Positions 16,745-26,796 of a stretch of 64,000 nt of DNA are shown one piece after another. How positions within the stretch are numbered: position 1 is the first letter of the stretch; the number at the start of each line of letters is the position of its first letter. The translations under genes were made by a program, and so were the position numbers. Origin of the DNA: Allobosea sp. CRIB-10 (GTDB taxonomy: Bacteria; Pseudomonadota; Alphaproteobacteria; Rhizobiales; Beijerinckiaceae). Under the pieces are notes generated by a model. The model did no database searches. It was not told the DNA's origin and was given only the letters and a program-made list of their open reading frames with translations. The DNA lies in the NCBI RefSeq assembly GCF_900112185.1, contig NZ_FOKP01000024.1, positions 39,901 to 103,900 on the forward strand, written 5' to 3'.

Positions 16745-17541
16745 TGGCGCCAGATCTTGACTGCAGACACCAGCAGGATGATGGCGAGGACCGGCAACAG
16801 GACTTCATTGGAAACCAGCCCCAGCAGTTGCGCCCCGATGAACGCGCCAAGGATCGACCCGGCCGCCATCACCATGACGAAACCGCGGTTGGTCGAAAGC
16901 GCGGCGAAGCTGCGGTCTGAACTATAGCGCGCGAAACCGACCAGCATGGTCGGGAGGCTGACGACAAGCGAAAGGCTACCTGCCAACTTGATGTCGGCAC
17001 CGTAGAGCAGCACCAGTGTGGGGATCAGCAATTCACCCCCCGCAACGCCCAGGAGCGATGCGACGACCCCGATGGCGAAGCCTGCCGCAACACCGGCGAC
17101 GAGGAGTGCGACACCGGTCAGCGCGGGTTCGCGCCCGTCGGTCCCGTGCCCCAATACGAGCGTCAACGCGACCCCGACTAGCAGGACTGCGATGACCCGG
17201 TAGAGGGTTGGCGTCGATAGTCGCGTTGCCCAACCTGCGCCGGTCCAAGCGCCCACGAGGCTGCCTGCAAGTAGGTTTAGAACCACCGGCCATGATCCGG
17301 TGATGTCCGCCAGGGACACAACAGAACTGCGGAAGGGGAGCGCGGCTGCGACGACGACCAGACTGGTTGCCTTGTTTAAGATAACCGCTTCCAGCCCCGC
17401 AAAGCCGAACACCGCAATCAGCAGCGGGAGGCGAAACTCCGCTCCGCCGAGCCCGATCAGACCGCCGACGCAACCGATCAAGGCTCCGCCGACGAAAGCG
17501 TAAGAGGCCTTACGGCCACTCGGCGCCGAGATTTCCGTCAT
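16741..17541 (-). CDS. TSUP (TauE/SafE) family permease next to a ModE-like regulator
   Basis: A 266-residue membrane protein with about eight hydrophobic segments and the TSUP repeat glycine motifs GCVGGLIGLGGAEFRLPLL and SLLGVAGGELLIPTLVLLYG. The chosen ATG (17541) has GAGG upstream; a TTG 30 bases earlier is unlikely because it lies in a palindrome. TSUP proteins move sulfite, sulfoacetate, thiosulfate or other oxyanions. A perfect ModE-type palindrome (17551-17590) ends nine bases before the start, and a one-domain ModE-like gene lies upstream. A molybdate- or tungstate-related function is therefore suspected; this is inference. Confidence 0.85.
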   Translation of the reverse strand: MTEISAPSGRKASYAFVGGALIGCVGGLIGLGGAEFRLPLLIAVFGFAGLEAVILNKATSLVVVAAALPFRSSVVSLADITGSWPVVLNLLAGSLVGAWTGAGWATRLSTPTLYRVIAVLLVGVALTLVLGHGTDGREPALTGVALLVAGVAAGFAIGVVASLLGVAGGELLIPTLVLLYGADIKLAGSLSLVVSLPTMLVGFARYSSDRSFAALSTNRGFVMVMAAGSILGAFIGAQLLGLVSNEVLLPVLAIILLVSAVKIWRH

Positions 17542-17550
17542 GGGTGGGCA

Positions 17551-17590
17551 GCCTCTATCGATATAGCGCAATGGCTATATCGATAGAGGC
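17551..17590. promoter_or_regulatory. Mo-box-like palindrome, 16-bp perfect arms
   Basis: A perfect inverted repeat (arms 17551-17566 and 17575-17590, 8-base centre). Its inner part reads CGATATAG-N8-CTATATCG, i.e. CGnTATA-N10-TATAnCG, which fits the ModE operator (CGnTATATA-N6-TATATAnCG). It overlaps the promoter and ribosome-site region of the TSUP gene and lies 26 bases downstream of the ModE-like gene's stop. A hairpin role in the mRNA is also possible. Confidence 0.7.
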
Positions 17591-17616
17591 TCTAATGCGA
17601 CAGGTGTCAACGGGTT

Positions 17617-17979
17617 TCAGTCGTTTGCTTGAGGTGAAGTCGCCAGTGCCGTGATGCGTTCCAGGTCCTGCGCCGTAGCGTCGAGGGCTGCCCGTTCCAT
17701 GTGGCGATAGAGGGCGAGAACCTCAGCGCCGGTTGGAGTCAACTTCGCGCCCCCGCCTGCCTTGCCTCCCTTTGTCGAAACGATGAGAGGCTCGACGAAA
17801 GACGTGTTGAGCGTATCAATCAGGTACCAAGCGCGCTTATAGCTCATGCCCATCGCGCGCCCGGCAGCGGCGATTGAGCCCGTTTCCGACACCCCTTGAA
17901 GGAGCGCGGCCTTTCCAGGCCCGAATAGCGTTTCGGATGTAAGGCTCAGGCGAAGGTTGAGATGAGGATAGACTCGCAT
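17617..17979 (-). CDS. One-domain ModE-like winged-helix regulator
   Basis: A 120-residue protein matching the DNA-binding half of ModE: LTSETLFGPGKAALLQGVSE, then TGSIAAAGRAMGMSYKRAWYLIDTLN (the LysR-type HTH of ModE) and the wing STKGGKAGGGAKLTPTGAEVL. The C-terminal molybdate-binding (TOBE/MOP) domains of full ModE are missing, as in other single-domain members. It would need another way to sense the oxyanion. It lies upstream of the TSUP permease with a ModE-type palindrome between, and downstream of the molybdoenzyme gene cluster (aioBA, moeA). Confidence 0.9.
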   Translation of the reverse strand: MRVYPHLNLRLSLTSETLFGPGKAALLQGVSETGSIAAAGRAMGMSYKRAWYLIDTLNTSFVEPLIVSTKGGKAGGGAKLTPTGAEVLALYRHMERAALDATAQDLERITALATSPQAND

Positions 17980-18061
17980 CCTCCCAACCTGCCGGTTACC
18001 GCAAATCGACTCAAGCGCGCCGCTGCAGCCCTAGCGCCTTCGGCCTCCAGCGCGCGAGCAG

Positions 18062-18448
18062 CTACGAGCCTTTCTTTCCGTCCGCCGCGAACTGCTTGAG
18101 GAAGGCCGTCAGGTCCTTGATCTCCTGCTCGCTCTTGATCCCGGCGAAGACCATCTTGGTGCCGGGGATCTTGGCCTTGGGATCCTTGATGTAGTCCCCG
18201 AAGACAGCCTCATCCCAGGTAATGCCGGAGTTCTTGTTGGCCGCCGAGTAGCTGTACCCCTCTACCGCGCCGGAGTGCCGCCCGATCAGGCCGTTGAGCT
18301 GCGGCCCGACGCCGTTCTTGGCGGTCTCGCCGACCTGATGGCACGCTCGGCACTTGTTCCAGGATCTTTCGCCGGCTGAGATGTCCTGTGCGATGGCACC
18401 GGTCGCCGAAACGGCGGCGAAGGCAAGTGCAGGCCAGACGGATTTCAT
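18062..18448 (-). CDS. Periplasmic cytochrome c of the arsenite oxidase operon
   Basis: A 128-residue class I cytochrome c. The ATG at 18448 gives a signal peptide (MKSVWPALAFAAVSATGAIA) and the mature part starts near QDISAGERSW. Haem is bound at CRACHQ; the Met ligand is probably in PGTKMVF. Small cytochromes c downstream of aioBA accept electrons from the arsenite oxidase Rieske subunit. The order is aioB-aioA-moeA-cytochrome c, 26 bases after moeA. A close but degraded copy of this gene and of the end of moeA lies at 61211-61918. Confidence 0.93.
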   Translation of the reverse strand: MKSVWPALAFAAVSATGAIAQDISAGERSWNKCRACHQVGETAKNGVGPQLNGLIGRHSGAVEGYSYSAANKNSGITWDEAVFGDYIKDPKAKIPGTKMVFAGIKSEQEIKDLTAFLKQFAADGKKGS

Positions 18449-18474
18449 ATCTTCGATGCTCCCCATGGGCTGGA

Positions 18475-19734
18475 TCAGACGACAAAGCCGTCGCGGAAAG
18501 GGTGGAAGAGGACCGTATCGCCCGGCAGGACGCCGGCATTGTCCGTCGCGATCTCGGCAAGTCCGTCGGCTTGGACGAGCGGTCTCAGCCGAGCCGACCC
18601 GCCGCGCCCGAGAATTTCGACGCCACCGTCCTCCGACAGACGGGCGGGCGCGAATTCGGCGCGTCCTGGACGGCGGTCGAAGTGGGATCGGCTCGTCATC
18701 GGGCAGCCCAGGCGTTGTCTCGGAGCCCGGCCTTCCAGGGCGCTCACCATGGCGTGGCCGAGGATGAGCCAGGACACCAGGCTAGATACGGGGTTGCCCG
18801 GCAGACCGAGATAGGCCGCCGCCCCGATCGCGCCGACGACCGCGGGCTTTCCCGGCTTCAGCGCGATCTTGAGCGTCTCGCCCCGGCCTCCTGCCCGATC
18901 GAGAGCGGACAGCGCGTGATCCTCCTCGCCGGCCGATGCGCCGCCGCTGGTGAGAACGAGATCCACCCTCCCGGCGAGTTCCCTCATGCGGGCGGCGAGC
19001 CGCTCCGCATCGTCGGGCACCCAGCCGCCGTCGATCGCGATCAGCCCCGCCTGGGCGATCAGCGCGAGCAGCATCGGCCTGTTGGAATCGTAGATCGCGG
19101 CGGCTCCGAGGCCGGCGCCGGCTTGTCTCAGCTCGTCGCCGGTCGAGATCACGGCGACGCGCGCACGGACAAGCACGCCGACGCGCGCGATTCCCTGCGC
19201 CGCCAGCAATGCGATGTGACGGGCGTCGAGCCGCTCGCCGGTACCGAAGAGCGGCTCGAACGGCTCGATGTCCTCGCCGCGATACCGCACGTTGTCGCCG
19301 GCTCTGATCGGCCGGCGAAGGATGATCGCGCTGCCCTCGCGCTCGACATGCTCCTGCATGATGACGGCATCGGCGCCCTCAGGCAGCGGGGCTCCGGTGA
19401 AGAGCCGTGAAGCCTTCCCCTGTCCCAGGCGCTTCCCGACCGAGCCGGCGGCGATCCGTTCGACGACCTCCAGACGTGCGCCGGAATGGATGCCGTCGCC
19501 TGCGGCAAGGGCATAGCCGTCCATGGCGGATTGCGAAAAGGGCGGCATGGCCAACTCGGCCGCGACCGGCGCCGCCAACGTACGGCCGAGGGCCTCGAAG
19601 ACAGACACCGTTTCGGCCGCTCGCAACGGCGTGGCATAGGACGCCGCACGCCTGCAGGCGTCCGGAACCGGTAGAAGGGCCTTTTGGCGCCCCATGTCTT
19701 GCTCGGGAGCGCGCGAGGCAATCGTGATCGTCAT
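18475..19734 (-). CDS. moeA: MoeA, molybdopterin molybdenumtransferase
   Basis: A 419-residue MoeA. Readable motifs: PPFSQSAMDGYALAAGD, FTGAPLPEGADAVIMQEHVE, VISTGDEL, LTSGGASAGEEDH and AYLGLPGNPVSSLVSWLIL. MoeA inserts molybdenum into adenylylated molybdopterin. Its location between aioA and cytochrome c indicates a copy dedicated to supplying AioA, as in other aio clusters where a moeA gene follows. It starts 70 bases after the aioA stop. Its last 95 codons have a degraded duplicate at 61626-61918. Confidence 0.95.
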   Translation of the reverse strand: MTITIASRAPEQDMGRQKALLPVPDACRRAASYATPLRAAETVSVFEALGRTLAAPVAAELAMPPFSQSAMDGYALAAGDGIHSGARLEVVERIAAGSVGKRLGQGKASRLFTGAPLPEGADAVIMQEHVEREGSAIILRRPIRAGDNVRYRGEDIEPFEPLFGTGERLDARHIALLAAQGIARVGVLVRARVAVISTGDELRQAGAGLGAAAIYDSNRPMLLALIAQAGLIAIDGGWVPDDAERLAARMRELAGRVDLVLTSGGASAGEEDHALSALDRAGGRGETLKIALKPGKPAVVGAIGAAAYLGLPGNPVSSLVSWLILGHAMVSALEGRAPRQRLGCPMTSRSHFDRRPGRAEFAPARLSEDGGVEILGRGGSARLRPLVQADGLAEIATDNAGVLPGDTVLFHPFRDGFVV

Positions 19735-19804
19735 CGATGGGCCTGTCGGGCTGGGAGCGGGATGGACGCGGCCGCTCGCATGCGAGCGGCCGTCGCGTGG
19801 CCGG

Positions 19805-22267
19805 TCAGACGGCGTATTCCTGGCTCTTGAAGGACAGGTGCCTGGTTCCCTCGGGGGCGTTGGAAATCTTTCGGATATTGCCCCAGGTCTGCTTGTAGTT
19901 CGGGACGATGAACTCGTTGACGCCCGCCGACACCACGTTGCCCTGCACGCCGGTCGGGAAGCCGAAAAGCATGAAGGCCTGCTTTCGCTTCGCCGAGGGC
20001 GTGGGGTAGGCCATCGCCTGCGTCGAGCCGTTGTCGTTGAACACCTCGACGAGGTCGCCCTGCTTCAGGCCGAGCTCCGCCATGTCGTCCGGATTCAGGT
20101 CGATGAAGGGATAGGGCAGGCGATCCGTGACGAAATCGTCCTGCCTGTCGAGATAGGCACTTTGCCAGACGAGGTTGGCGCGGCCGTTGTTGATCAGGAA
20201 GGCGAACTTGTCCTTCTCGGCCTGCTTGCCGGCGGATTGGAGACCGCGCCATTGCGTTTCCATGAAGGTCGCCTTGCCGTCCTTTCCACCGAACTTGCCG
20301 TCTGCGAAAAGGCGCTTGGTGCCGACGATCCGGCCGTCTGCGAAACCGGTGGCGGGCTCCTGAAAGCCGTTGGTGCCCATCGCCTTCAGCCTCTCATAGG
20401 TGACGTGCTCCCCGCCCTTCTCGTGCTTGGCGTAGCCGTCCATGAAGGCGTCTTCCTCGGTCTTCCAGTCGAAGCCTTTGAAATTGTCGGCGACTTGCGC
20501 CATGCCCATCTCGCGATAGACCCGTTCCATGTGATTGGCGATGCGCGCCGCGATCAGACAGTCCGGCATCGAGCGGCCGGGCGGATCCATGTAGCGCTCG
20601 ACGAGCCGCATGCGGCGCTCGCCGTTCATCGAGGTCAGGTTCATCTCTCCCGACGTCGCGGCCGGCAGCCAGACATGGGCGGCCTGGCCGATCTGCGTCG
20701 GCACGATGTCGACGTCGACCGAGAACAACCCGCCCTTTTTGATGGCGCCGACGATCGCCGTGACCAGCGCGGCGCGGTCGCCGAACGGCACCGAATCCAT
20801 CGCCTCCTTCACCATGTCCGTGCGCTTCTTGTAGGTGCGCTTGAACTGGTGGGCGTTGAGCGTGGTCTTGTAGTGGTCGCAGCCCCAGATGTGGTGGACG
20901 CCGCCCTTGCCCTCGATGAGGAGCTTGTCGACATAGGCGGCCGGACGGCCGACATGGGCGTCGGACGGCCGGGCGTAGCCCTCCTGATGGCCCCCGAGGC
21001 GCACGCAACCGCCGCCGGGCCGGCCGATATTGCCGGTGGCGAGCGCGACGTTCACCAGCGCGCCGTTGGTGCGGTAATTGTCGTTGCCCCAGATCAGGCC
21101 CTTCTCATAGGCGAACATCGTGCGGCGGCGGGCATTGCCCTCCTTCGGCATCGCGATCCATTCCGCCGACTGCCGGATCTGGTCGACCGTCAGTCCGGTC
21201 AGGGCGGCCGCCTGCTGGAGCGTGGTCCTGTTGGCGGCGGCCATCTTGTCGAAGCCGTTCGTGGACGCCGCGATCAGCGCCTTGTCCGTCCAGCCCTTCT
21301 CGGCGATGTAGGTCATCCAGGCGTTGAAGAGCGCGAGATCCGTGCCCGAGTTGATGGCCAGGTGCATCACGTTGTCCTTGCCCGCCTCGACCTCGCAGGC
21401 ATTCACCGTGACGGTGCGGCGCGGATCGACGATGACGATGCGGGCGGCGGCGTGGGGCTCGTTCGGGAGCTCGGCCTTCTTCTTGTCGATCGAGGTTCCC
21501 CGCAGGTTCGGCACCCAGTGATTGAGGAAGTAGTTGGTCTGGGTCTCCAGTGAGTTCGCGCCGACCATCACGATCGTGTCCGCGAGCTGGGCGTCCTCGT
21601 AGCAGTTGTTGAGCTCGCCGACGCCCATGTCCCGGGTGGCGTGGACCTCGGAGTTGTAGGCGGGCCGGTTGTGGATCCTGATGTTCTTCACCTTCATGGC
21701 GCCGAAATAGAGTTTCCCGGTACCCCAGGTGTTCTCGTAGCCGCCGCCGGCACCGCCATGGTCGTAGGCGGAGACGAAGAGCCCGTCCTCGCCCTGCTCC
21801 TTGACTACCTGGCAGGTGACGCGGGCGACGAGGTCCAGAGCGTCGTCCCAGGAGGTCGGAGACATCGCGCCGTAGCGCCAGACCATCGGGTCCGTCAGGC
21901 GCTGCGCCTGCGTCGAGCGCGCCTCGGAGAAGGAGGTCTCCGCCATCCGGGCGCCGCGAACCGAACCGAGGCCCGAATTCACCGTGCAGTTCTTGTCCGG
22001 CATGATCACGAGGTGGACGTCCTTACCGCCCTGTTTGACGATGTTGTACATCGAGGGCGAGTACCAGGCGGCGCTGTTGGCGCCCTCCTGCTTTGACAGG
22101 TCGGCCTTGAACTTGTTCTGGCTCGGGTCAGTGCCGCCCTGCTTGTTGATGTCCCAGGTGTAGGCCTTGTAGCCGCAGCCGACGATGCAGAAGTGGCAGG
22201 TGACGTTGTGCTCCTTGGCGTCCGCTGGGACGATCGGGAGGCGGTCGATCTGGCGCTTGTAGGTCAT
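19805..22267 (-). CDS. aioA: Arsenite oxidase large subunit (molybdopterin, 3Fe-4S)
   Basis: An 820-residue catalytic subunit; the ATG at 22267 is preceded by GGAGGATCGACC, which decides the start. C24, C27 and C31 (CHFCIVGC) bind the [3Fe-4S] cluster, and the rest is the DMSO-reductase-type molybdenum fold, with the AioA-like segment WYSPSMYNIVKQGGKDVHLV. It oxidises arsenite to arsenate in the periplasm and passes two electrons to AioB. It has no signal peptide and is carried out with AioB by the Tat system. It follows aioB by 14 bases. Confidence 0.97.
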   Translation of the reverse strand: MTYKRQIDRLPIVPADAKEHNVTCHFCIVGCGYKAYTWDINKQGGTDPSQNKFKADLSKQEGANSAAWYSPSMYNIVKQGGKDVHLVIMPDKNCTVNSGLGSVRGARMAETSFSEARSTQAQRLTDPMVWRYGAMSPTSWDDALDLVARVTCQVVKEQGEDGLFVSAYDHGGAGGGYENTWGTGKLYFGAMKVKNIRIHNRPAYNSEVHATRDMGVGELNNCYEDAQLADTIVMVGANSLETQTNYFLNHWVPNLRGTSIDKKKAELPNEPHAAARIVIVDPRRTVTVNACEVEAGKDNVMHLAINSGTDLALFNAWMTYIAEKGWTDKALIAASTNGFDKMAAANRTTLQQAAALTGLTVDQIRQSAEWIAMPKEGNARRRTMFAYEKGLIWGNDNYRTNGALVNVALATGNIGRPGGGCVRLGGHQEGYARPSDAHVGRPAAYVDKLLIEGKGGVHHIWGCDHYKTTLNAHQFKRTYKKRTDMVKEAMDSVPFGDRAALVTAIVGAIKKGGLFSVDVDIVPTQIGQAAHVWLPAATSGEMNLTSMNGERRMRLVERYMDPPGRSMPDCLIAARIANHMERVYREMGMAQVADNFKGFDWKTEEDAFMDGYAKHEKGGEHVTYERLKAMGTNGFQEPATGFADGRIVGTKRLFADGKFGGKDGKATFMETQWRGLQSAGKQAEKDKFAFLINNGRANLVWQSAYLDRQDDFVTDRLPYPFIDLNPDDMAELGLKQGDLVEVFNDNGSTQAMAYPTPSAKRKQAFMLFGFPTGVQGNVVSAGVNEFIVPNYKQTWGNIRKISNAPEGTRHLSFKSQEYAV

Positions 22268-22281
22268 GGTCGATCCTCCGC

Positions 22282-22803
22282 TCAGAGCACGTTGGACAGG
22301 CGGCCGTAGAGGAGCTCGTCGAGCCCCTCCGCCACGATGTCGCCGTTGGTTTCGACGCGAAGCGCGTATTGCGGGAGGTTCTGGGTCGCCTGGCCCCAGA
22401 TCTGCTGCCCACCGGCCTCGCAGTCGAAGCGCGAGTAGTGGCCAGGACAGTTCAGCGTCTTGTCCCCCGCATTGAAAGCCAATGGGTAGCCCTTGTGCGG
22501 GCAAAGCGTGGCAAAGCCCACGATGTCACCATCCGGGCCGACGCCACCGGGAACGCGCTTGCCGAGCTTGATCAGGACGCCCGGCGCGTCCGCGTCGGGA
22601 TACGAGACGTCCTTGGGCTCGTTGACCTTCAGCTCCGAGACGGTCCCGAGGCGGTTGATCGGATAATCGACGCGTGCGGACGCAGGCTTGGCCTGAGCCG
22701 TTCCCGGGACCATCGTGGTCGCCGCGGCGCCCGCTGCGGCGATGCCGGCTCCCGACAGGAACCGGCGTCGGCCGATGTCGACCATCAGATCGCACTTCTT
22801 CAT
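22282..22803 (-). CDS. aioB: Arsenite oxidase small Rieske subunit
   Basis: A 173-residue protein with a twin-arginine signal (GRRRFLSGAG, then a hydrophobic stretch and AQA). The 2Fe-2S ligands are C101/H103 (CPHKG) and C119/H122 (CPGH). The two extra cysteines that form a disulfide in many Rieske proteins are replaced by Y106 and G121, as in some alphaproteobacterial Aio enzymes. It passes electrons from AioA to cytochrome c and carries the complex through Tat. It is first in the operon, behind a sigma-54 promoter, with GGAGG seven bases from the ATG. Confidence 0.96.
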   Translation of the reverse strand: MKKCDLMVDIGRRRFLSGAGIAAAGAAATTMVPGTAQAKPASARVDYPINRLGTVSELKVNEPKDVSYPDADAPGVLIKLGKRVPGGVGPDGDIVGFATLCPHKGYPLAFNAGDKTLNCPGHYSRFDCEAGGQQIWGQATQNLPQYALRVETNGDIVAEGLDELLYGRLSNVL

Positions 22804-22847
22804 TGGGAATCCTCCAGACCTGCTTCTTCTGAGCCGGCGCTGGAGGA

Positions 22848-22865
22848 CTGCAGATCACGTGCCGA
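22848..22865 (-). promoter_or_regulatory. Sigma-54 promoter of aioBA
   Basis: The minus strand reads TCGGCACGTGATCTGCAG. GG and GC are separated by exactly ten bases, and the sequence departs from the TGGCACG-N4-TTGCA consensus at only two positions. The start would fall near 22838, giving a 35-base leader before aioB. This fits control by AioR, an NtrC-type activator encoded next door. Confidence 0.85.
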
Positions 22866-22925
22866 TCGAGCTTCGTTTTAGAAATGTTTTAATTTCAATG
22901 ACATGGGCTATTGGCGCCTATCCGG

Positions 22926-22945
22926 ATGTTCGGAACTCCGAACAT
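22926..22945. promoter_or_regulatory. Palindromic enhancer site, probably for AioR
   Basis: A perfect 9-bp inverted repeat with a 2-base centre (ATGTTCGGA/TCCGAACAT) lies about 75-80 bases upstream of the predicted aioBA start and just after the aioR stop. NtrC-type activators bind such dyads upstream of sigma-54 promoters. Confidence 0.65.
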
Positions 22946-22974
22946 GCTGCGAGCGCGAACGTCCGGCTTTCCGG

Positions 22975-24283
<1,309 letters not shown>

Positions 24284-24294
<11 letters not shown>

Positions 24295-25738
24295 CGCGCA
24301 TCTCCACCACAGCCACCAGCGGGATGATGACGCGCACGAGGGCGCCACCGATGGGAGACGTCTCGACGGCGATGCGGCCGCCGAGATCGTGCACGAGGCG
24401 CCGTGTCATCCAGAGCCCCAGGCCACTGCCGTCACCCGATGAAACGGACTTGCCGACACCGTCGAGCACCGCCCGGGCTTCAGGGCTTAGGCCAGGGCCC
24501 TGATCGTGTACGGACAGATCAAGCTGATCGCCTGATGCCGACACCCCGAAATGCAGCCGAGCTCCCGATGGCGAGGCCTGCAAGGCGTTCAGAAGAAGGT
24601 TCAGGGCGATTTGGCGCACGGCTGAGGCGGGCACTGGCAGGTCCCTCTCGATCACGTTGCTCCAGTCGAGCGTCAATGCGCGACGCGCTATCTCTGGCGC
24701 TAGCAGAAGCTTCAGGTCGTCCAGGTCGGCAGCGCTGAGGTTCCGCGGATCTCGGTCGGCGCGGTAAGTGGCGAGCGTGGCGCGGACGACATCGCGGATG
24801 CCCCTCAGGCCCCTCTCGATCAGGTCGAGCGAAGCGTTGCGCACGGCAGGCTTTTCGCCGTGCCGCTTGATCGTGTCGATGGCGTTGAAGAGCCCACCGA
24901 GCGGGTTGTTGATCTCATGGGCCATCCCGGACGCCAGACGCCCGAGGCTTGCCAAGCGCTCCTCGTTCGCCAGTTCCTTTGCAATCGCCTCGCGGTCGTT
25001 GACGGCGTCTGCCATGACATTGAACCGCCGGAAAAGGCGGCGGAATTCGTAAGTCGCCCCCTGAACCTCGGAAGCGGGAATGGGCTGGACAGCGCCTGCG
25101 ACACCGAGATCGAGATGGCGGGAGAGCGTACGCAGGGGTCCGAGCATCCGCCGGATGATCCAGTAGCCGACGGCCGCCAGAAGGACTGCGATCGCCGCGT
25201 TCGTCCAGAGCAGGGTTCGCAGGACGTCCTCCCGCTCTCGCAACAGGTGGCGGACGTCGTAGTCGACGTAGATCGAGCCGATGCGCCGATCCTGGTAGAC
25301 AAGGGCGCGACGAGCGTAGGCTCTCGCGCTCGCGCCATTCACGATCAACGTGCTCTCGCCCTGGAAGGCCTTCTCCCTGTCGGCCTGCCGGCTCAGCACA
25401 GGGGTCTGCTTCGGATCGCTGGCGGCGATGGTCCGCCCATTCGTGTCCACGACGACGATCGTTGCGCGGCCGAAGCCGCCTTCGAGGCTGGCGCCACGGT
25501 CGATGGTGTCGAAGACCTCCCAGTTGTCGTCCCTCAAGACATGAGGGACCAGCGCGGCGGCGAGGCCGTTCAGGTAGATCGTCGACATCGCAGCCAGGTG
25601 GCGTTCCTGCGTTTCGCGCAATCGGGAAAGAACCGCGTTCGTCATGATGCCGCTGACGACGAGCATGAAGGTCGCCACAAGAAGGGGAGCCTTGAAAGCG
25701 AGCGGCCATTGCCGCGGATCGAGTGAGGATGCCTTCAC
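24284..25738 (-). CDS. aioS: AioS, arsenite-responsive sensor histidine kinase
   Basis: A 484-residue membrane kinase. Two transmembrane segments (about residues 17-36 and 178-197) frame a periplasmic sensor region, followed by a HAMP-like linker, the dimerisation/phosphoacceptor helix with H274 (GMAHEINNPLGGL) and an HATPase domain (NLLLNALQAS, DQGPGLS, GSGLGLWMTRRLV). It phosphorylates AioR after the periplasmic protein AioX detects arsenite. The start overlaps the aioX stop, and its end overlaps aioR, giving one operon aioX-aioS-aioR. Confidence 0.95.
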
Positions 25739-26631
25739 CCCGAGGCCCTCACGAGATCGACCCGCCGGGCGATGCTATCGAAAAGCGAGGACTCGCCGTT
25801 TGCGAAGCCGTCCAGCCTGAGAAGGCTGAGGACGTCGCGACCGACAGGATCGTGCGGCATCGCGAACAGGGCCCTGCGAAGCTTCGCGATCCCTTCGGTC
25901 GCGGCGTTGTTTGCCGCGGTCGCGATCGGCGGGAACCCCATCCAGTCCGACCGCCACGCCGGAACGGTTTTGCGCGTGAGCTCGGCCTCCGTCTCGGTCA
26001 TGACCTCCCAGACGTACCCGTCGACACTGCCGGATTGAGCGAGACCTGTCGCTACGGCCCGGACGACGTTACGATGGCCGTACGTGAAGAATGTCCGTAG
26101 GAAGAAATCCTGCGGTTTGACCCTCTGCTCAGCCAAGAGCGCGCGCGTCACTAGATAGCCGGAGTTGGAATCCGGGTCTGAGAACGCGTGGATGTCGCCA
26201 CGCAGATCATTTATGGTGGACGCCTCTCGCCCGTCCGCTACGATGAGGTAGCTTTGATAGGTCATTCGGCCCCGCCAAATCGGCACGGCGACGAGTTCGA
26301 GTTCCTGGCGATAGGCGACGAAGGGGAAACCGCAGATCCAGGCGGCATCGAGAAGCCCCGAAACGAGCTGAGACGTGATCTCTTGGTAGGTGCGCTTGAG
26401 GACGAGCTGCACCTCGGTTCCCATCGAGAAGCTCAGGTATTTCTGAAGCGCCTCAAGCAGCTCCAGGTCAGAACTCAGGAAAACAGGCGTAAGCCCGAAA
26501 CGAAAGGGCTGGGCACCGCGTACGTGAGGAGGGGCAGCGAGTGCCACAGTACCGGCGAGGCCCGCAAGCAACGCTCTACGCGAGGCTATGAAGGTCGGTG
26601 ATCCCGTTAGCCGGTTCGAACCGACTGGCAC
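25735..26631 (-). CDS. aioX: AioX, periplasmic arsenite-binding protein
   Basis: A 298-residue PhnD-like periplasmic binding protein. A GTG at 26631 follows GGGGAG; a signal sequence with ASRRALLAGLAGTVALA ends near residue 39. C100 in AAWICGFPFV corresponds to the cysteine shown to be needed for arsenite sensing in Agrobacterium AioX. It binds As(III) and signals to AioS. First gene of aioXSR. The 165 bases upstream, before the cusA stop, must hold its promoter, but no clear element is seen. Confidence 0.94.
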   Translation of the reverse strand: MPVGSNRLTGSPTFIASRRALLAGLAGTVALAAPPHVRGAQPFRFGLTPVFLSSDLELLEALQKYLSFSMGTEVQLVLKRTYQEITSQLVSGLLDAAWICGFPFVAYRQELELVAVPIWRGRMTYQSYLIVADGREASTINDLRGDIHAFSDPDSNSGYLVTRALLAEQRVKPQDFFLRTFFTYGHRNVVRAVATGLAQSGSVDGYVWEVMTETEAELTRKTVPAWRSDWMGFPPIATAANNAATEGIAKLRRALFAMPHDPVGRDVLSLLRLDGFANGESSLFDSIARRVDLVRASG

Positions 26632-26796
26632 TCACAATCTCCCCTAACCGCTTTGTATTTTCTTTGCAGTCTGGGCCGGCGCAAATCGGTCGTCAAATCC
26701 AAGGACCCTAACGCGGCCTGTCCCTCAGCCTAGGTGTCGCCAGCTACGGTTATGCACTCAAGGTCTTGCCAAAGCACCTGACAAAAACAGTAACAG

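Noticed and set aside
19694..21553. 619-codon plus-strand frame
   Set aside because: Antisense of aioA, which has the 3Fe-4S motif and a strong ribosome site.
22268..22504. Extension of aioA by 79 codons
   Set aside because: The added part overlaps aioB in another frame, is Arg/Pro-rich and lacks a ribosome site, whereas GGAGG precedes the ATG at 22267.
22811..22846. CCTCCAG/CTGGAGG hairpin that could hide the aioB ribosome site
   Set aside because: The upstream arm (22840-22846) lies just before the start predicted from the sigma-54 promoter (about 22838), so it would not be in that transcript. It would matter only for a longer transcript.
26612..26623. CGGTTCGAACCG, like a tRNA T-loop
   Set aside because: No cloverleaf can be drawn around it and it lies in the aioX start region; a chance palindrome.
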